Source: Neorickettsia helminthoeca str. Oregon
GTDB lineage: Bacteria > Pseudomonadota > Alphaproteobacteria > Rickettsiales > Anaplasmataceae
DNA: 64,000 nt
Assembly (NCBI RefSeq): GCF_000632985.1
Contig: NZ_CP007481.1
Coordinates: forward strand, 496,001-560,000
Direction of reading: 5' to 3'
Below, piece by piece: positions 10,373 to 19,164 of the stretch; position 1 is the first letter of the stretch; every line of letters starts with the position of its first letter. Both the position numbers and the translations under genes were made by a program. Under the pieces are notes generated by a model that saw nothing but the letters and a program-made list of their open reading frames with translations, was not told the DNA's origin and made no database searches.

Positions 10373-11373
10373 TTGCCACCAAGATCGGCACAACCAAGAC
10401 TTATAGCACTGAATTTTGTTGCTCCATCGCTAACATCCATACTATCAAGCTTACTATTCACTATCGCGTGTTCACCAATACTGGAAAACACTTTTATAAC
10501 TCCAAGAACTATTAATGCAGATAGAGATATTGCCCTAATGATATATCCGACAGGTACAGTACCATTACCTGTGCGCCCAACCACGATAGCACCTGAATTT
10601 TCCATACTTTGCACTACCTTTCCGATGGTGCTGCAAATTACAAGCAAACAAGCAAGCAGCGGCAGAGCAAAGTAGGAAGAAAATCGTCCCTGCTTTTTAG
10701 ATGGGTCACTCTCCTTTTCATCATGTTCCCTGCGACGTTGTTCATCCGCCACCATGATCTTCAGTACGGAAGCGACTATCACAAGCGTTAACGCACTAAA
10801 ATCCACAGCACTTTGTAGATTCACAGGTATTCCAAGAGATTTATGGCAATTCCTTAAACCGTACGGAACAAAAATCTCGATAACTGCGATAAGTTCGCTA
10901 GCAAGGAAAATCAAGGACGCTGCAAACTCAAAATTAAACGCTGCCCTTTGCAGGAAACAAGGAGCTTTTAGACATTTTTCTACAAGCTTAAGGTTTTCTT
11001 GATACTCAGCATCTTCTATAGCTGAAACTTTATCTAACTTATGAATTTCATCTAGTTCAGATCGTAAATTAGCTTTTCCGCGCACAACATAACAACGAGA
11101 CACAAGATGCATTGCCACACACGTAACTGCCAACACCAAAGATACTATCTCGATGAAAGTCCATACCTGCTCCTTGAGATCACGTCTAAAAAGTCCGGCC
11201 TGAGCAAGGCACGCAGCGACATAAATAAAGACAAAAGTTGCAATACCGGAAAAAACACTTAAGACCCCAAGGTAGACTTCTAACTTTTTTATACGCTCAC
11301 ACTTGGCAAGCAAACGATCTATAGGTTGCACTGATTTATCTGCTAAAAGTGGTATTTTTTCTTCATTTTTCAT
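10369..11373 (-). CDS. Multi-pass membrane protein of unknown function
   Basis: A 334-residue protein with six predicted membrane segments arranged as three hairpins: about residues 33-58 and 72-92, 145-165 and 190-208, and 234-254 and 276-295. Each pair is separated from the next by charged cytoplasmic stretches, for example SELDEIHKLDKVSAIEDAEYQ and DEQRRREHDEKESDPSKKQG. No enzyme or transporter motif was recognised. The hairpin-and-charged-loop layout suggests internal duplication. A strong Shine-Dalgarno sequence (AGGAGG, about 6 bases before the ATG) supports the start at 11373. The gene converges on ccmF with a 4-base overlap of the ends. It is probably lineage-specific. Confidence 0.7.
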   Translation of the reverse strand: MKNEEKIPLLADKSVQPIDRLLAKCERIKKLEVYLGVLSVFSGIATFVFIYVAACLAQAGLFRRDLKEQVWTFIEIVSLVLAVTCVAMHLVSRCYVVRGKANLRSELDEIHKLDKVSAIEDAEYQENLKLVEKCLKAPCFLQRAAFNFEFAASLIFLASELIAVIEIFVPYGLRNCHKSLGIPVNLQSAVDFSALTLVIVASVLKIMVADEQRRREHDEKESDPSKKQGRFSSYFALPLLACLLVICSTIGKVVQSMENSGAIVVGRTGNGTVPVGYIIRAISLSALIVLGVIKVFSSIGEHAIVNSKLDSMDVSDGATKFSAISLGCADLGGN

Positions 11374-11437
11374 AAAGGCCTCCTATCTCCAGGACAAACA
11401 GAAACGGATAACGCGTCGAAATAATTGAAGAGATCTC

Positions 11438-12586
11438 TCAAAAAAGGAACCTGAATATTAGATATAAGGGGGAAAAGAGCTTTCCAGCGCCTTCATCGAC
11501 TGCCAAGGGAAAAATCTTTTCTACAAAAGGAGTCGTAAGGATTAATTCTCCTACTATCTCACCTTTCCTTACAGGTGCAGGGACGCAATCACGATACTTC
11601 AACGTGACTGTGATACCCTCTTCAGACTTTCCATAAACCGCGTACACATCCTTCGGGACCGTAATTGGTAAAACCCTCTTACTAGAGTATAGCACATTTA
11701 GTATGGCAATGTGTTCACCTTTTGAAAATATTCTTTTACTTTTAAAATTCGCCAGTGAGTAACGAGCAAGCTTTTGAACCTCAGTGCTCCTATCTCGCTT
11801 ACTCTTCAAACCATTCACTAGAATAAAGAACCTCCTTCCATCAGCCAGAAAAGAAACAACTACACCAAAACCACCAGCATCCGTGCTTCCAGTCTTGATT
11901 CCGTCGAATTTTAAATCTCTTTGATGATACAATGATAGCATCTCATTGGTATTGTTTTGTTTAATATTATTAAACATCAAACCTTTTTCTGAGAATAGAT
12001 AATAATATTCCGGGAAATCTTCATATATTTTGACTGCTAACTTTACTACATCTCTCGCGCTCATATAATGATTCTGAGCTGTAAGGCCTGTAGTATTGAC
12101 AAAACTGGAATTACTCAAACCCATGGATTTTGCTGTTTGATTCATTTCCTCAACGAATGCCTCTTCCGACCCCATTGAACCTTCTGCTACAACTACACTT
12201 GCATCGTTCCCTGAAAGAATTGCGATTCCCTTTAAAAGATCCTCGACTTTAACTTTTTGCCCCTCTTTTAAAAACATTGTAGATCCACGTTTTTCCCAGG
12301 CATTTTTACTAACTCTATATACATCATCCATTTTTACTATTCCGGCTTTCAGCTTGCTAAACATCAGATATAGAGTCATCAATTTGCTCATGGAAGATGG
12401 ATGCATAATCTCATCTGCATTGTGCTCAAATAAGACTATGTTGTTAGTATAGTCCAGGATTAATGCCTGCTTTGCTGAGGTTGTAAAATCCGCTGCAGAA
12501 CTTATACTTAGCACTAGCGTGAATAAACAGAGCATCAGAATCACATGCTGTCTTAAGACAGCCTTTAATTTCAGTATAGATTTCAT
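11438..12586 (-). CDS. D-alanyl-D-alanine carboxypeptidase (PBP5/6 type)
   Basis: A periplasmic serine D,D-carboxypeptidase of the S11 family that trims the terminal D-Ala of peptidoglycan stem peptides. The three active-site motifs are present: SMSK (nucleophile Ser, near residue 65 of the 382-residue form), SGN (near residue 125) and KTG (within GIKTGSTDAGG). A second C-terminal beta domain follows, as in PBP5. The ATG at 12586 puts a signal peptide (hydrophobic VILMLCLFTLVLS) near the N-terminus. A longer frame from an ATG at 12646 would place 35 residues before it and leave only 14 bases to divergent ruvA, so I prefer 12586. It could be called dacF, dacA or dacC; the family is certain but the subtype is not. 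Confidence 0.92.
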   Translation of the reverse strand: MKSILKLKAVLRQHVILMLCLFTLVLSISSAADFTTSAKQALILDYTNNIVLFEHNADEIMHPSSMSKLMTLYLMFSKLKAGIVKMDDVYRVSKNAWEKRGSTMFLKEGQKVKVEDLLKGIAILSGNDASVVVAEGSMGSEEAFVEEMNQTAKSMGLSNSSFVNTTGLTAQNHYMSARDVVKLAVKIYEDFPEYYYLFSEKGLMFNNIKQNNTNEMLSLYHQRDLKFDGIKTGSTDAGGFGVVVSFLADGRRFFILVNGLKSKRDRSTEVQKLARYSLANFKSKRIFSKGEHIAILNVLYSSKRVLPITVPKDVYAVYGKSEEGITVTLKYRDCVPAPVRKGEIVGELILTTPFVEKIFPLAVDEGAGKLFSPLYLIFRFLF

Positions 12587-12660
12587 TACAGTGGACTTCT
12601 TGGTGTCTGCTGGAATACTAGTTTCTTTTGTTCTTGCACTCAACATTTTGTCACTTTCAT

Positions 12661-13239
12661 ATGATAGGAAGGCTCACCGGTACAGTTAACGAAATAAATT
12701 CAGATTCCATCATTCTGGATGTTGGGGGTGTCGGATATAACGTCTTCACAACACGCAGAGCAATGGAGAACCTAAGAACTGGGCAGAAACTATCTATATA
12801 TATAGAACATTATATTGCAGAGAACACCATCAAGCTATATGGTTTTCCTTGCAAAGAATCACAGGAAATTGCAAAGATCCTGGTAAAAGTGAAAGGTATA
12901 AACTACAAGATAGCCCTGACTTTACTGGATCACCTAGGAGTGAATGAACTGATTGCAAGCATCCGTGATAAAAATGAGGTCAAATTAAAAGTCAAAGGGA
13001 TCGGGGATAAGTTGATCAAGCGCATCATCACGGAAACATACGAAGAGTTCCTAAAACTCGATTACTCTGAAGATCATGTGAATAATGTACACACCTCTTT
13101 AAGCAATGAAGCGGTCTCTGCATTAGTAAAACTTGGCTTTCAGCAAAAATCTTCACAGAAGGCTGTCTCAGAGATCATAGCAAATAATCCCGATATCGAA
13201 ATAAATGATCTGATAAAACTTGCACTAAAGATGCTCTAG
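12661..13239 (+). CDS. ruvA: Holliday junction branch migration protein RuvA
   Basis: Binds four-way DNA junctions as a tetramer and loads the RuvB motor. The ATG at 12661 gives the typical MIGRLTGTV start and a 192-residue product. The frame extends upstream (from 12628) only through non-homologous sequence. Domain I is an OB-fold (DVGGVGYNVF), domain II contains helix-hairpin-helix elements (KVKGINYKIA and KVKGIGDKL), and domain III at the C-terminus (EAVSALVKLGFQQKSSQKAV) contacts RuvB. ruvB follows after 114 bases on the same strand; ruvC is not here. Confidence 0.96.
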   Translation: MIGRLTGTVNEINSDSIILDVGGVGYNVFTTRRAMENLRTGQKLSIYIEHYIAENTIKLYGFPCKESQEIAKILVKVKGINYKIALTLLDHLGVNELIASIRDKNEVKLKVKGIGDKLIKRIITETYEEFLKLDYSEDHVNNVHTSLSNEAVSALVKLGFQQKSSQKAVSEIIANNPDIEINDLIKLALKML

Positions 13240-13306
13240 CTCGATCGCATGCTGTACTTGGGGGAACTCAAGATAAGATCTTGGTAAAAAGGGCTGTATT
13301 GCTACT

Positions 13307-13357
13307 ATGAATCGTAGTAGAGTTACGTTAGTTGGTGGTGTGTTATCAAAACAGTGA
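13307..13357 (+). CDS. Possible 16-codon leader peptide overlapping the ruvB start
   Basis: A short frame, MNRSRVTLVGGVLSKQ, ends in a TGA that overlaps the GTG start of ruvB by 4 bases (GTGA). This is the arrangement seen in translationally coupled genes and would help explain a GTG start without its own clear Shine-Dalgarno sequence. It could equally be chance, because the frame is very short and its own ribosome binding site is poor. Confidence 0.25.
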   Translation: MNRSRVTLVGGVLSKQ

Positions 13358-14331
13358 GAAACGAAGTGCTTAATGAGAAAGATATACCCCATGATCCAAG
13401 TGTTAGACCACAATCCATGGAAAAGTTTGTTGGACAAAAACACGTGATAGAGAATTTACAAATTTTCATAGATTCCGCACAGAGGAGAAATGACGCATTA
13501 GATCATATTCTTTTTTATGGTCCTCCAGGTTTGGGTAAAACGACTCTGGCACACATAATCAGCAACGAACTACGAAGTAAAATCTATACAACTTCAGGAC
13601 CCCTATTATCGAAAGCTGGTGATATAGCAGCAATACTCACGAACCTACAAAGAAACGATATCCTTTTCATTGATGAAATACATAGGTTACCTTCAACCGT
13701 GGAAGAGGTGTTATATCCGGCTATGGAAGATTATTGCCTTGATATTATTGTCGGAGACGGCCCAGCGGCTAAGAGCATCAGAATAAATCTAGCAAAATTC
13801 ACTCTAGTGGCTGCGACTACGCGTATAGGGATGTTATCCAATCCACTGAGAGATAGATTCGGCATTACGATGAGATTGGAATTCTACACTATAGATGAAT
13901 TAGTCGAATTACTACGTGAAGCCTCAGATAAATTATCGGTTCGCATCGAGGAAGATGGAATAGTAGAGCTCGCCAAACGCTCCAGAGGAACACCCAGAAT
14001 CGCCTTAAGATTATTGAAAAGAATACGCGACTTCCTCGAGGTAAGTGAAAATGATCTTATTACCACTGGTTTCGCTGATTACGCACTGAATAAAATGGAA
14101 ATAGATAAATTTGGCTTAGATAAGCTTGATTATACCTATATGAACTTCATCTCGAAGCATTACTCAGACTCTCCTGTGGGAATCAAAACTATTGCCTCAG
14201 CCATCTCAGAAAAGGAAGACTCAATAGAGGAAATGATAGAACCCTATCTAATCAAAATAGGTTTTTTACATCGCACACCTAGGGGGCGCAAATTAAGCAA
14301 GAAGGCGCTTGATTATCTTGCCTCCAAGTGA
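13354..14331 (+). CDS. ruvB: Holliday junction helicase motor RuvB
   Basis: AAA+ ATPase that drives branch migration with RuvA. Walker A GPPGLGKTT is at about residues 56-64, Walker B LFIDEIHRL at about 107-115, sensor I region VAATTR near 148, and the arginine-finger region RDRFG near 165. The C-terminal winged helix ends in GFLHRTPRGRKL, the classical RuvB tail. At 325 residues the length is normal. The start is a GTG at 13354; no in-frame ATG lies near it. It forms the ruvAB pair with ruvA upstream. Confidence 0.97.
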   Translation: MRNEVLNEKDIPHDPSVRPQSMEKFVGQKHVIENLQIFIDSAQRRNDALDHILFYGPPGLGKTTLAHIISNELRSKIYTTSGPLLSKAGDIAAILTNLQRNDILFIDEIHRLPSTVEEVLYPAMEDYCLDIIVGDGPAAKSIRINLAKFTLVAATTRIGMLSNPLRDRFGITMRLEFYTIDELVELLREASDKLSVRIEEDGIVELAKRSRGTPRIALRLLKRIRDFLEVSENDLITTGFADYALNKMEIDKFGLDKLDYTYMNFISKHYSDSPVGIKTIASAISEKEDSIEEMIEPYLIKIGFLHRTPRGRKLSKKALDYLASK

Positions 14332-14650
14332 GTAGGGACTTAGGTACCATATTCTCGCGCATTTCTCGAGGCGAGCTCCACGGACTGATTAAGATTGAGA
14401 CACTCACCACAAGGAAAAATACCAATCCAGACAGCGGAATATAGCTCCCACCGAATCAGTCAGTGTTGAGCAAGATTGGTACACCTACTGCAGGCAAGAA
14501 TACCATCGCAGATAGTGACCTTCATAACAAACAGCATCCCGCGGCAAGTATGATATCCCACGCCATTGGCGCTCTAAATTCAACACCTCCTCCATTAAAG
14601 TAACCACACAAGGTATAACATAGCAGCACCCACGGAAGTAGGATCACATC
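14332..14650 (-). pseudogene. Possible remnant of a hydrophobic membrane-protein gene
   Basis: The 319 bases between ruvB and sucA contain no intact gene. On the minus strand, in frame with sucA and starting directly after its stop, the translation reads as a hydrophobic, membrane-like protein for about 42 codons (DVILLPWVLLCYTLCGYF, later APMAWDIILAAGCCLL). It meets a TGA at 14522-14524, continues for 21 codons to a second TGA at 14456-14458, and continues again (IPLSGLVFFLVVSVSILI) into the antisense of ruvB. All three pieces share one frame. I could not assign a family. A decayed gene is my reading; chance hydrophobicity is the alternative. Confidence 0.3.
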
Positions 14651-17329
14651 CTAAAGAGTCAGCGCCCCTCTTACCAAAGCGTTCTGCGAAATAACGTGAT
14701 CATTCATGAAACCCTCTGATGTAGCTGCCGCAGCTGCACGACCGACGTATCTTAGTTTCCTTGAGCAATAATCTTCAAACAAAGGAGCAACGAAAAACCA
14801 AGCCCCCATATTCTTAGGCTCTTCTTGACACCAAAGCAGCTCAGCATCCTTATGAATCTTCACGACTTCCAGGAGCTCTTCCTTTGGAAATGGATAAAGC
14901 TGCTCAATCCTTACCAAGAGTATTTCACTCGAATTAAGCTCCGCTAAAAGGTCGTAATATACCTTCCCGCTGCAGAAAATCACTCTACGGATACTGTCAC
15001 GTTTGGTGCGATCGTAGATCACATTTTTAAAGCTACCATCTGTAAAGTCACTCAATGTAGATACAGCCATCTTGTGCCTCAACAGAGACTTAGGACTGAA
15101 AACAATTAATGGCCTGACAACATCACTCAGAACCTGCCTACGGAGAGCGTGAAAAAAATTCGCAGGCGTAGTGCAGTTTATGATACGCATATTGTTCTCA
15201 GCCGCAAGCTGAAGGAACCTTTCTACACGAGCAGACGAATGTTCCGGACCCTGTCCTTCGTATCCGTGAGGTAATAACAATACTAGACCGGTCCTACTCA
15301 ACCATTTTATTTCACCCGAGGAGATATACTGGTCTATCATAATCTGTGCGCCGTTGGCAAAATCCCCGAATTGCGCTTCCCAGAGCACAAGCTTCTTTGG
15401 TTTTAATAGACTATAACCATACTCAAATCCTAAAGCTCCGTACTCTGATAGAGGGGAAGTAACAACGTCAATTTTCGCAGAATCGGAGAGAGTATTCAGC
15501 AGACACAGCTCCTCTCCTGTAGACTGCGAAAACAAAACTGCATGCCTATGTGAAAAAGTCCCTCTTTTACAGTCCTGTCCGGTGAGTCTTATCGATATTC
15601 CCTCATTTAAGAGCGATGCAAATGCAAGACTCTCACCATTTCCCCAGTCTATATTGTCACCAGCAAGGATTGATTCTTTTCTTTGGAGTAGTAATCTAAC
15701 CACCTTTGAATTTGCATCAAATTCTCCTGGAACATTATTGAGCTTCTCCGAGAGGGTAACAAGAATCTCTTTGGATACGCTTGTATCAGTTGAAGGCTCA
15801 TCCTTTCTTTCTTGTCCGAGACAGCCCTCCCACCCTTTTCGCATGAGAAATTCCGGTTCTGGCTTATATTCTTTACTTTTATTTAACTCAGTTTCCAGGA
15901 GATCCCTGAAACCGCCCTTGCGTGCTGCGACATCAGCGGCTGAAATAACACCCTCTTGTATCAACTGCTCGGAATAAAGGTCAACGACCCTCTTATGCGA
16001 AGCAATCACATCATACATTACAGGCTGCGTGAATTTTGGTTCATCCATTTCATTATGTCCATACCGCCTGTATGAGACGATATCTATTACCGCACTCTTA
16101 TTGAACTTGCTCCTAAACTCCGATGCCAGTAGAGCAACATATAAGACTGCTTCAGGATTGTCAGCATTCACGTGAAAAATTGGTATATCAAATGACTCAC
16201 CAAGGAAAGATGGAAAAGGTTGCTTCCGCGCATACTGAGGGGGGGTAGTGAATCCTATCTGATTGTTTACTATGACGTGCAAGACTCCACCACTCTGATA
16301 TTGTTGAAGGCTTTCCAAAATCATGGATTCATAGACTACCCCTTGACCAGAAAACGCTGCATCACCATGAAATAAGACTGGGAATACGGTCATACCCTCA
16401 TCCTGCATTGCCCTAGCATATCCGAGTAGCACTGGATCAACAGCTTCCAAGTGAGATGGATTATGCAACATCATGGCCGAAATCTCTGTATGACTCAAAA
16501 ACGACTTGTGAGTACAGGAAGCACCAAAGTGGTACTTCACATCACCAGAGACTGCAAACTCAGCTGGAAAAGGTGCACCACCAGCAAATTCAGCGAATAG
16601 GGCTTTATATTTTTTTCCAAAAATATTTACAGCAAAGTTTAGTCTTCCCCTATGTGACATTCCGAGTAAGACATCTGTATGACCGGAAATAGCGGCAACT
16701 TCTATGATTGCCTCCATAGCAACTAAGGCTGCATCGCAACCCTCCAGCGAGAAACGCTTCCCGCCTTTGAACTTAATGTTAAGAAATTCTTCCAGTCCAT
16801 CAGCCTTTACTAAAGTATCTAGGAGAGCCAACTTGACTGAAGAGTCAAACTCCGTACGGTAAAATGGCCTACTTTCTAATCTTTCTTTGAGCCAATCTAC
16901 TTCCTTATTCTCCGAGAGAAACATAAACTGAGCAGAGATATTTCCGCAATAGACAGCATGCATAGACTCAACTACCTCAGCGACAGTAGGACTGCTCCTA
17001 TAAGACACATCATCTAGCCCATGAAAGGATGGATCTAACTCAGCCTTCCTATATGCCCTCGCCAACCCAAGAGGATCCAGATCAGCTGCAAGGTAGCCGA
17101 ACCTACGATAAGAATTCTTCAAAGCTTCGATCTTATAACCTAGCAGGGACTGATCCGTATGTTCACTGCCTTCTTGGGCCATTTTGGCCCGAACATTAAC
17201 TGATTTTTTTGGCTCAAAAAATGCTCTCCAACTCGGATCTACGGAATTCGGGCTATCCAGATAAGATTGTTGAATTTTTTTGAAAAGCTGATTATCTGCA
17301 TTCCTTATATCGGGCCTTATATCGGGCAT
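14651..17329 (-). CDS. sucA: 2-oxoglutarate dehydrogenase E1 component
   Basis: Thiamine-diphosphate-dependent E1 of the 2-oxoglutarate dehydrogenase complex, which decarboxylates 2-oxoglutarate and passes the succinyl group to the lipoyl arm of SucB. Recognisable blocks are the N-terminal SYLDSPNSVDPSWRAFF, GMSHRGRLNFAVN, FHGDAAFSGQGVVYES and the C-terminal HGYEGQGPEHSSARVERFLQ. The start is probably the ATG at 17329 (892 residues); a TTG at 17341 would add four. The first codons contain a perfect 12-base tandem repeat (PDIRPDIR). sucB is not adjacent. About 147 AT-rich bases separate it from tsaC upstream. Confidence 0.97.
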   Translation of the reverse strand: MPDIRPDIRNADNQLFKKIQQSYLDSPNSVDPSWRAFFEPKKSVNVRAKMAQEGSEHTDQSLLGYKIEALKNSYRRFGYLAADLDPLGLARAYRKAELDPSFHGLDDVSYRSSPTVAEVVESMHAVYCGNISAQFMFLSENKEVDWLKERLESRPFYRTEFDSSVKLALLDTLVKADGLEEFLNIKFKGGKRFSLEGCDAALVAMEAIIEVAAISGHTDVLLGMSHRGRLNFAVNIFGKKYKALFAEFAGGAPFPAEFAVSGDVKYHFGASCTHKSFLSHTEISAMMLHNPSHLEAVDPVLLGYARAMQDEGMTVFPVLFHGDAAFSGQGVVYESMILESLQQYQSGGVLHVIVNNQIGFTTPPQYARKQPFPSFLGESFDIPIFHVNADNPEAVLYVALLASEFRSKFNKSAVIDIVSYRRYGHNEMDEPKFTQPVMYDVIASHKRVVDLYSEQLIQEGVISAADVAARKGGFRDLLETELNKSKEYKPEPEFLMRKGWEGCLGQERKDEPSTDTSVSKEILVTLSEKLNNVPGEFDANSKVVRLLLQRKESILAGDNIDWGNGESLAFASLLNEGISIRLTGQDCKRGTFSHRHAVLFSQSTGEELCLLNTLSDSAKIDVVTSPLSEYGALGFEYGYSLLKPKKLVLWEAQFGDFANGAQIMIDQYISSGEIKWLSRTGLVLLLPHGYEGQGPEHSSARVERFLQLAAENNMRIINCTTPANFFHALRRQVLSDVVRPLIVFSPKSLLRHKMAVSTLSDFTDGSFKNVIYDRTKRDSIRRVIFCSGKVYYDLLAELNSSEILLVRIEQLYPFPKEELLEVVKIHKDAELLWCQEEPKNMGAWFFVAPLFEDYCSRKLRYVGRAAAAATSEGFMNDHVISQNALVRGALTL

Positions 17330-17488
17330 CTCTTGTATCAATTGTGTATATACCTTCAGTAGTTATTAGACTATAACTCAGCCAGATAAACAACATTGGC
17401 TCAGAAAAGAAATTTAAAAAAAAGTAGTCCGGATTCTGACTCAACTCACTATTGCGAGCTGTGCACTCTGAATTGAGAGCCCCTCTTG

Positions 17489-18052
17489 CTAGGATGTAAC
17501 ATCAATGATGCCTCTTCTCATAGGAACAATGCAGCTCTCCGAAATGTCCACGATTGATGACGCGGTGCCACTGACACCCTGATTATCACCAATAATATAG
17601 TCAACTCTTTTCCTTATATAGCCATCTATCCGTGTAAAATTCGTTGTCGGAACCTTACTGGAAATATTCACACTAGTCGCACATATAGGTCGGTTGAACA
17701 ATTGAAGTATCCTCAACGCAATCTTTGAATCAGGAATCCTTACGGCAATCTTCCTGGGAAAATGAAAGCGCAAATGAGATGTATCCTTCCTGGGAACAAT
17801 GAATGTCACAGGACCTGGAGAATACCTTCTTATGAGAGATGACTGATATTCAGTAAGCTCAGCTAATCTCGATATCCAAGAAAAATTCCATACCATGACT
17901 GGCAGATTTTTTTTTATATTTCTCTGCTTGAGCCTATATATACGTAGCTTTGCATGATAATTCGATGCGTCACAAGCAAGTGCATACACGGTCTCAGTTG
18001 GAAAGATAATTACTCCACCAATACGTAAAAAATTAACTGCCTTTTCTATCAT
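17489..18052 (-). CDS. tsaC: Threonylcarbamoyl-AMP synthase (Sua5/YrdC family)
   Basis: Makes threonylcarbamoyl-AMP from threonine, bicarbonate and ATP, the first step of t6A37 modification in tRNAs that read ANN codons. The YrdC fold markers are visible: FPTETVYALACDA at about residues 17-29, the KQRNIKKNLPVMV segment, PGPVTFIV, and the end region RRGIIDVTS. At 187 residues it is the short TsaC type without the extra Sua5 domain. Its ATG overlaps the stop of the upstream PhnP-like gene by 4 bases. The neighbouring tRNA-Leu and rpsD support a translation-oriented unit. Confidence 0.93.
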   Translation of the reverse strand: MIEKAVNFLRIGGVIIFPTETVYALACDASNYHAKLRIYRLKQRNIKKNLPVMVWNFSWISRLAELTEYQSSLIRRYSPGPVTFIVPRKDTSHLRFHFPRKIAVRIPDSKIALRILQLFNRPICATSVNISSKVPTTNFTRIDGYIRKRVDYIIGDNQGVSGTASSIVDISESCIVPMRRGIIDVTS

Positions 18053-18846
18053 ACTTCGAATGAGAGTCCGTCATATGCCGGCATTACATGCGAAACACCT
18101 CTAGCACTGAGATTAGCAATTAAATCTTCATAACCCAATTTGTGCGTCATATGAGTTAGAAATGCCCGCTTAGGAGCAACGATTTCTATATATTCCAATG
18201 CCTCATCCAAATTAGAGTGAGCATGTGCTTTTTCATAATCAAAACATTCAATAATGAAGACCTCCAAGGAACATGATCTCATGATTTCTAGAGCTTTTTC
18301 TGGAATCAATCGCACATCTGTACAATAGACAAACTTGCGATCGAGGATAATACCGCAACTATTGATGTTTCCATGAGTCTGCGGAAAGATCATGCAAGAA
18401 ATATCACCGGCGAAGAATTCCTCATAATATGGGACAATCCTTGCCTCTAGGTAGCACCGCTTCCACGGAGCTCCGCCTATATGAGACTGACGGAATAGGT
18501 ATGAATAAACTTGCTGTATATGGGAAATAGTAAATTCATCTCCGAGGACTCGTATAGATCTACGCTCATCAATTGGAGTGAAAGAAGAGAGCTCATGTAT
18601 ACCGGCCGTGTGGTCGAAGTGTATGTGAGTATAGAAAACCTGATCCACACTCGAAAAATTCTCGCGTATGGCCTGGAGCCTCAAATCAGGGGAAGTGTCG
18701 ATGAGCAATCTAGAGGAGCAACTCTCTACAAGAACTGAGCACCTCGTCCGTACATCTTTGGGGTTCGATGAGAGGCAGACTCTACACGAACATCCAAGAA
18801 GCGGAACACCAACAGAGTTACCACAACCCAGAATTCTGATTCTCAT
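18049..18846 (-). CDS. Metallo-beta-lactamase fold hydrolase, PhnP-like
   Basis: A 265-residue MBL-fold protein. The metal-binding signature HIHFDHTAG is at about residues 74-82, with further histidines in FPQTHGN and LTHMTHKLG. The N-terminal GCGNSVGVPLLGCSCRVC with a further cysteine resembles the extra zinc site of PhnP (phosphoribosyl cyclic phosphodiesterase). No phosphonate genes are nearby, so the substrate here is open; a nucleotide or RNA-derived cyclic phosphate is one possibility. It overlaps iscX by 4 bases upstream and tsaC by 4 bases downstream, so the three are translationally coupled. Confidence 0.85.
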   Translation of the reverse strand: MRIRILGCGNSVGVPLLGCSCRVCLSSNPKDVRTRCSVLVESCSSRLLIDTSPDLRLQAIRENFSSVDQVFYTHIHFDHTAGIHELSSFTPIDERRSIRVLGDEFTISHIQQVYSYLFRQSHIGGAPWKRCYLEARIVPYYEEFFAGDISCMIFPQTHGNINSCGIILDRKFVYCTDVRLIPEKALEIMRSCSLEVFIIECFDYEKAHAHSNLDEALEYIEIVAPKRAFLTHMTHKLGYEDLIANLSARGVSHVMPAYDGLSFEV

Positions 18847-19046
18847 TCCCTATCTTCTCTCTCAGAAATCCAAGCTGCCTGTATGGCTTCGAGGATTTTT
18901 TCGCTACAGGCTTCTGGGGAACCAACGAATCCTTCCAAGGAAACAATCCAATCACGCAGGTCGGTGAAACGCAGATTTATATTATCCTTGTCACCGTACT
19001 GATCCTCGAGTGCAACTGCTATCTCCTCAATGTCACTCCATTTCAT
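18843..19046 (-). CDS. iscX: Iron-sulfur assembly protein IscX
   Basis: A small acidic protein (67 residues from the ATG at 19046, MKWSDIEEIA) that matches IscX/YfhJ throughout: the conserved LRFTDLRDW and the C-terminal EKILEAIQAAW are both present. IscX binds IscS and iron and tunes the rate of Fe-S cluster assembly. It is usually the last gene of the isc operon, but here it sits apart from iscSUA-hscBA-fdx, between tRNA-Leu and the MBL-fold gene. The frame extends upstream to 19076, but those codons run almost into the tRNA and lack homology. Confidence 0.93.
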   Translation of the reverse strand: MKWSDIEEIAVALEDQYGDKDNINLRFTDLRDWIVSLEGFVGSPEACSEKILEAIQAAWISEREDRE

Positions 19047-19069
19047 AAAAAGGCTAAAAACACACAGAA

Positions 19070-19154
19070 TACCCATGGGGAGACTCGAACTCCCAAGGCC
19101 GCAAAAGGCCCGCGGATTTTAAGTCCGCTACGTCTACCATTCCGTCACACGGGC
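19070..19154 (-). tRNA. tRNA-Leu (anticodon TAA)
   Basis: On the minus strand a class II (long variable arm) tRNA. The acceptor GCCCGTG pairs with CATGGGT (two G-T), the anticodon stem GCGGA/TCCGC encloses CTTAAAA with anticodon TAA, the variable arm is GGGCCTTTTGCGGCC, and the T-arm is GGGAG-TTCGAGT-CTCCC with discriminator A. CCA is not encoded. It lies 10 bases downstream of rpsD and 23 bases upstream of iscX, all on one strand. Confidence 0.95.
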
Positions 19155-19164
19155 AGAAACAAAA

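Noticed and set aside
14456-14524. TGA read as an amino acid in the hydrophobic remnant
   Set aside because: TGA ends many real genes here and prfB (RF2) carries its TGA-dependent regulatory site, so TGA is a stop in this organism.
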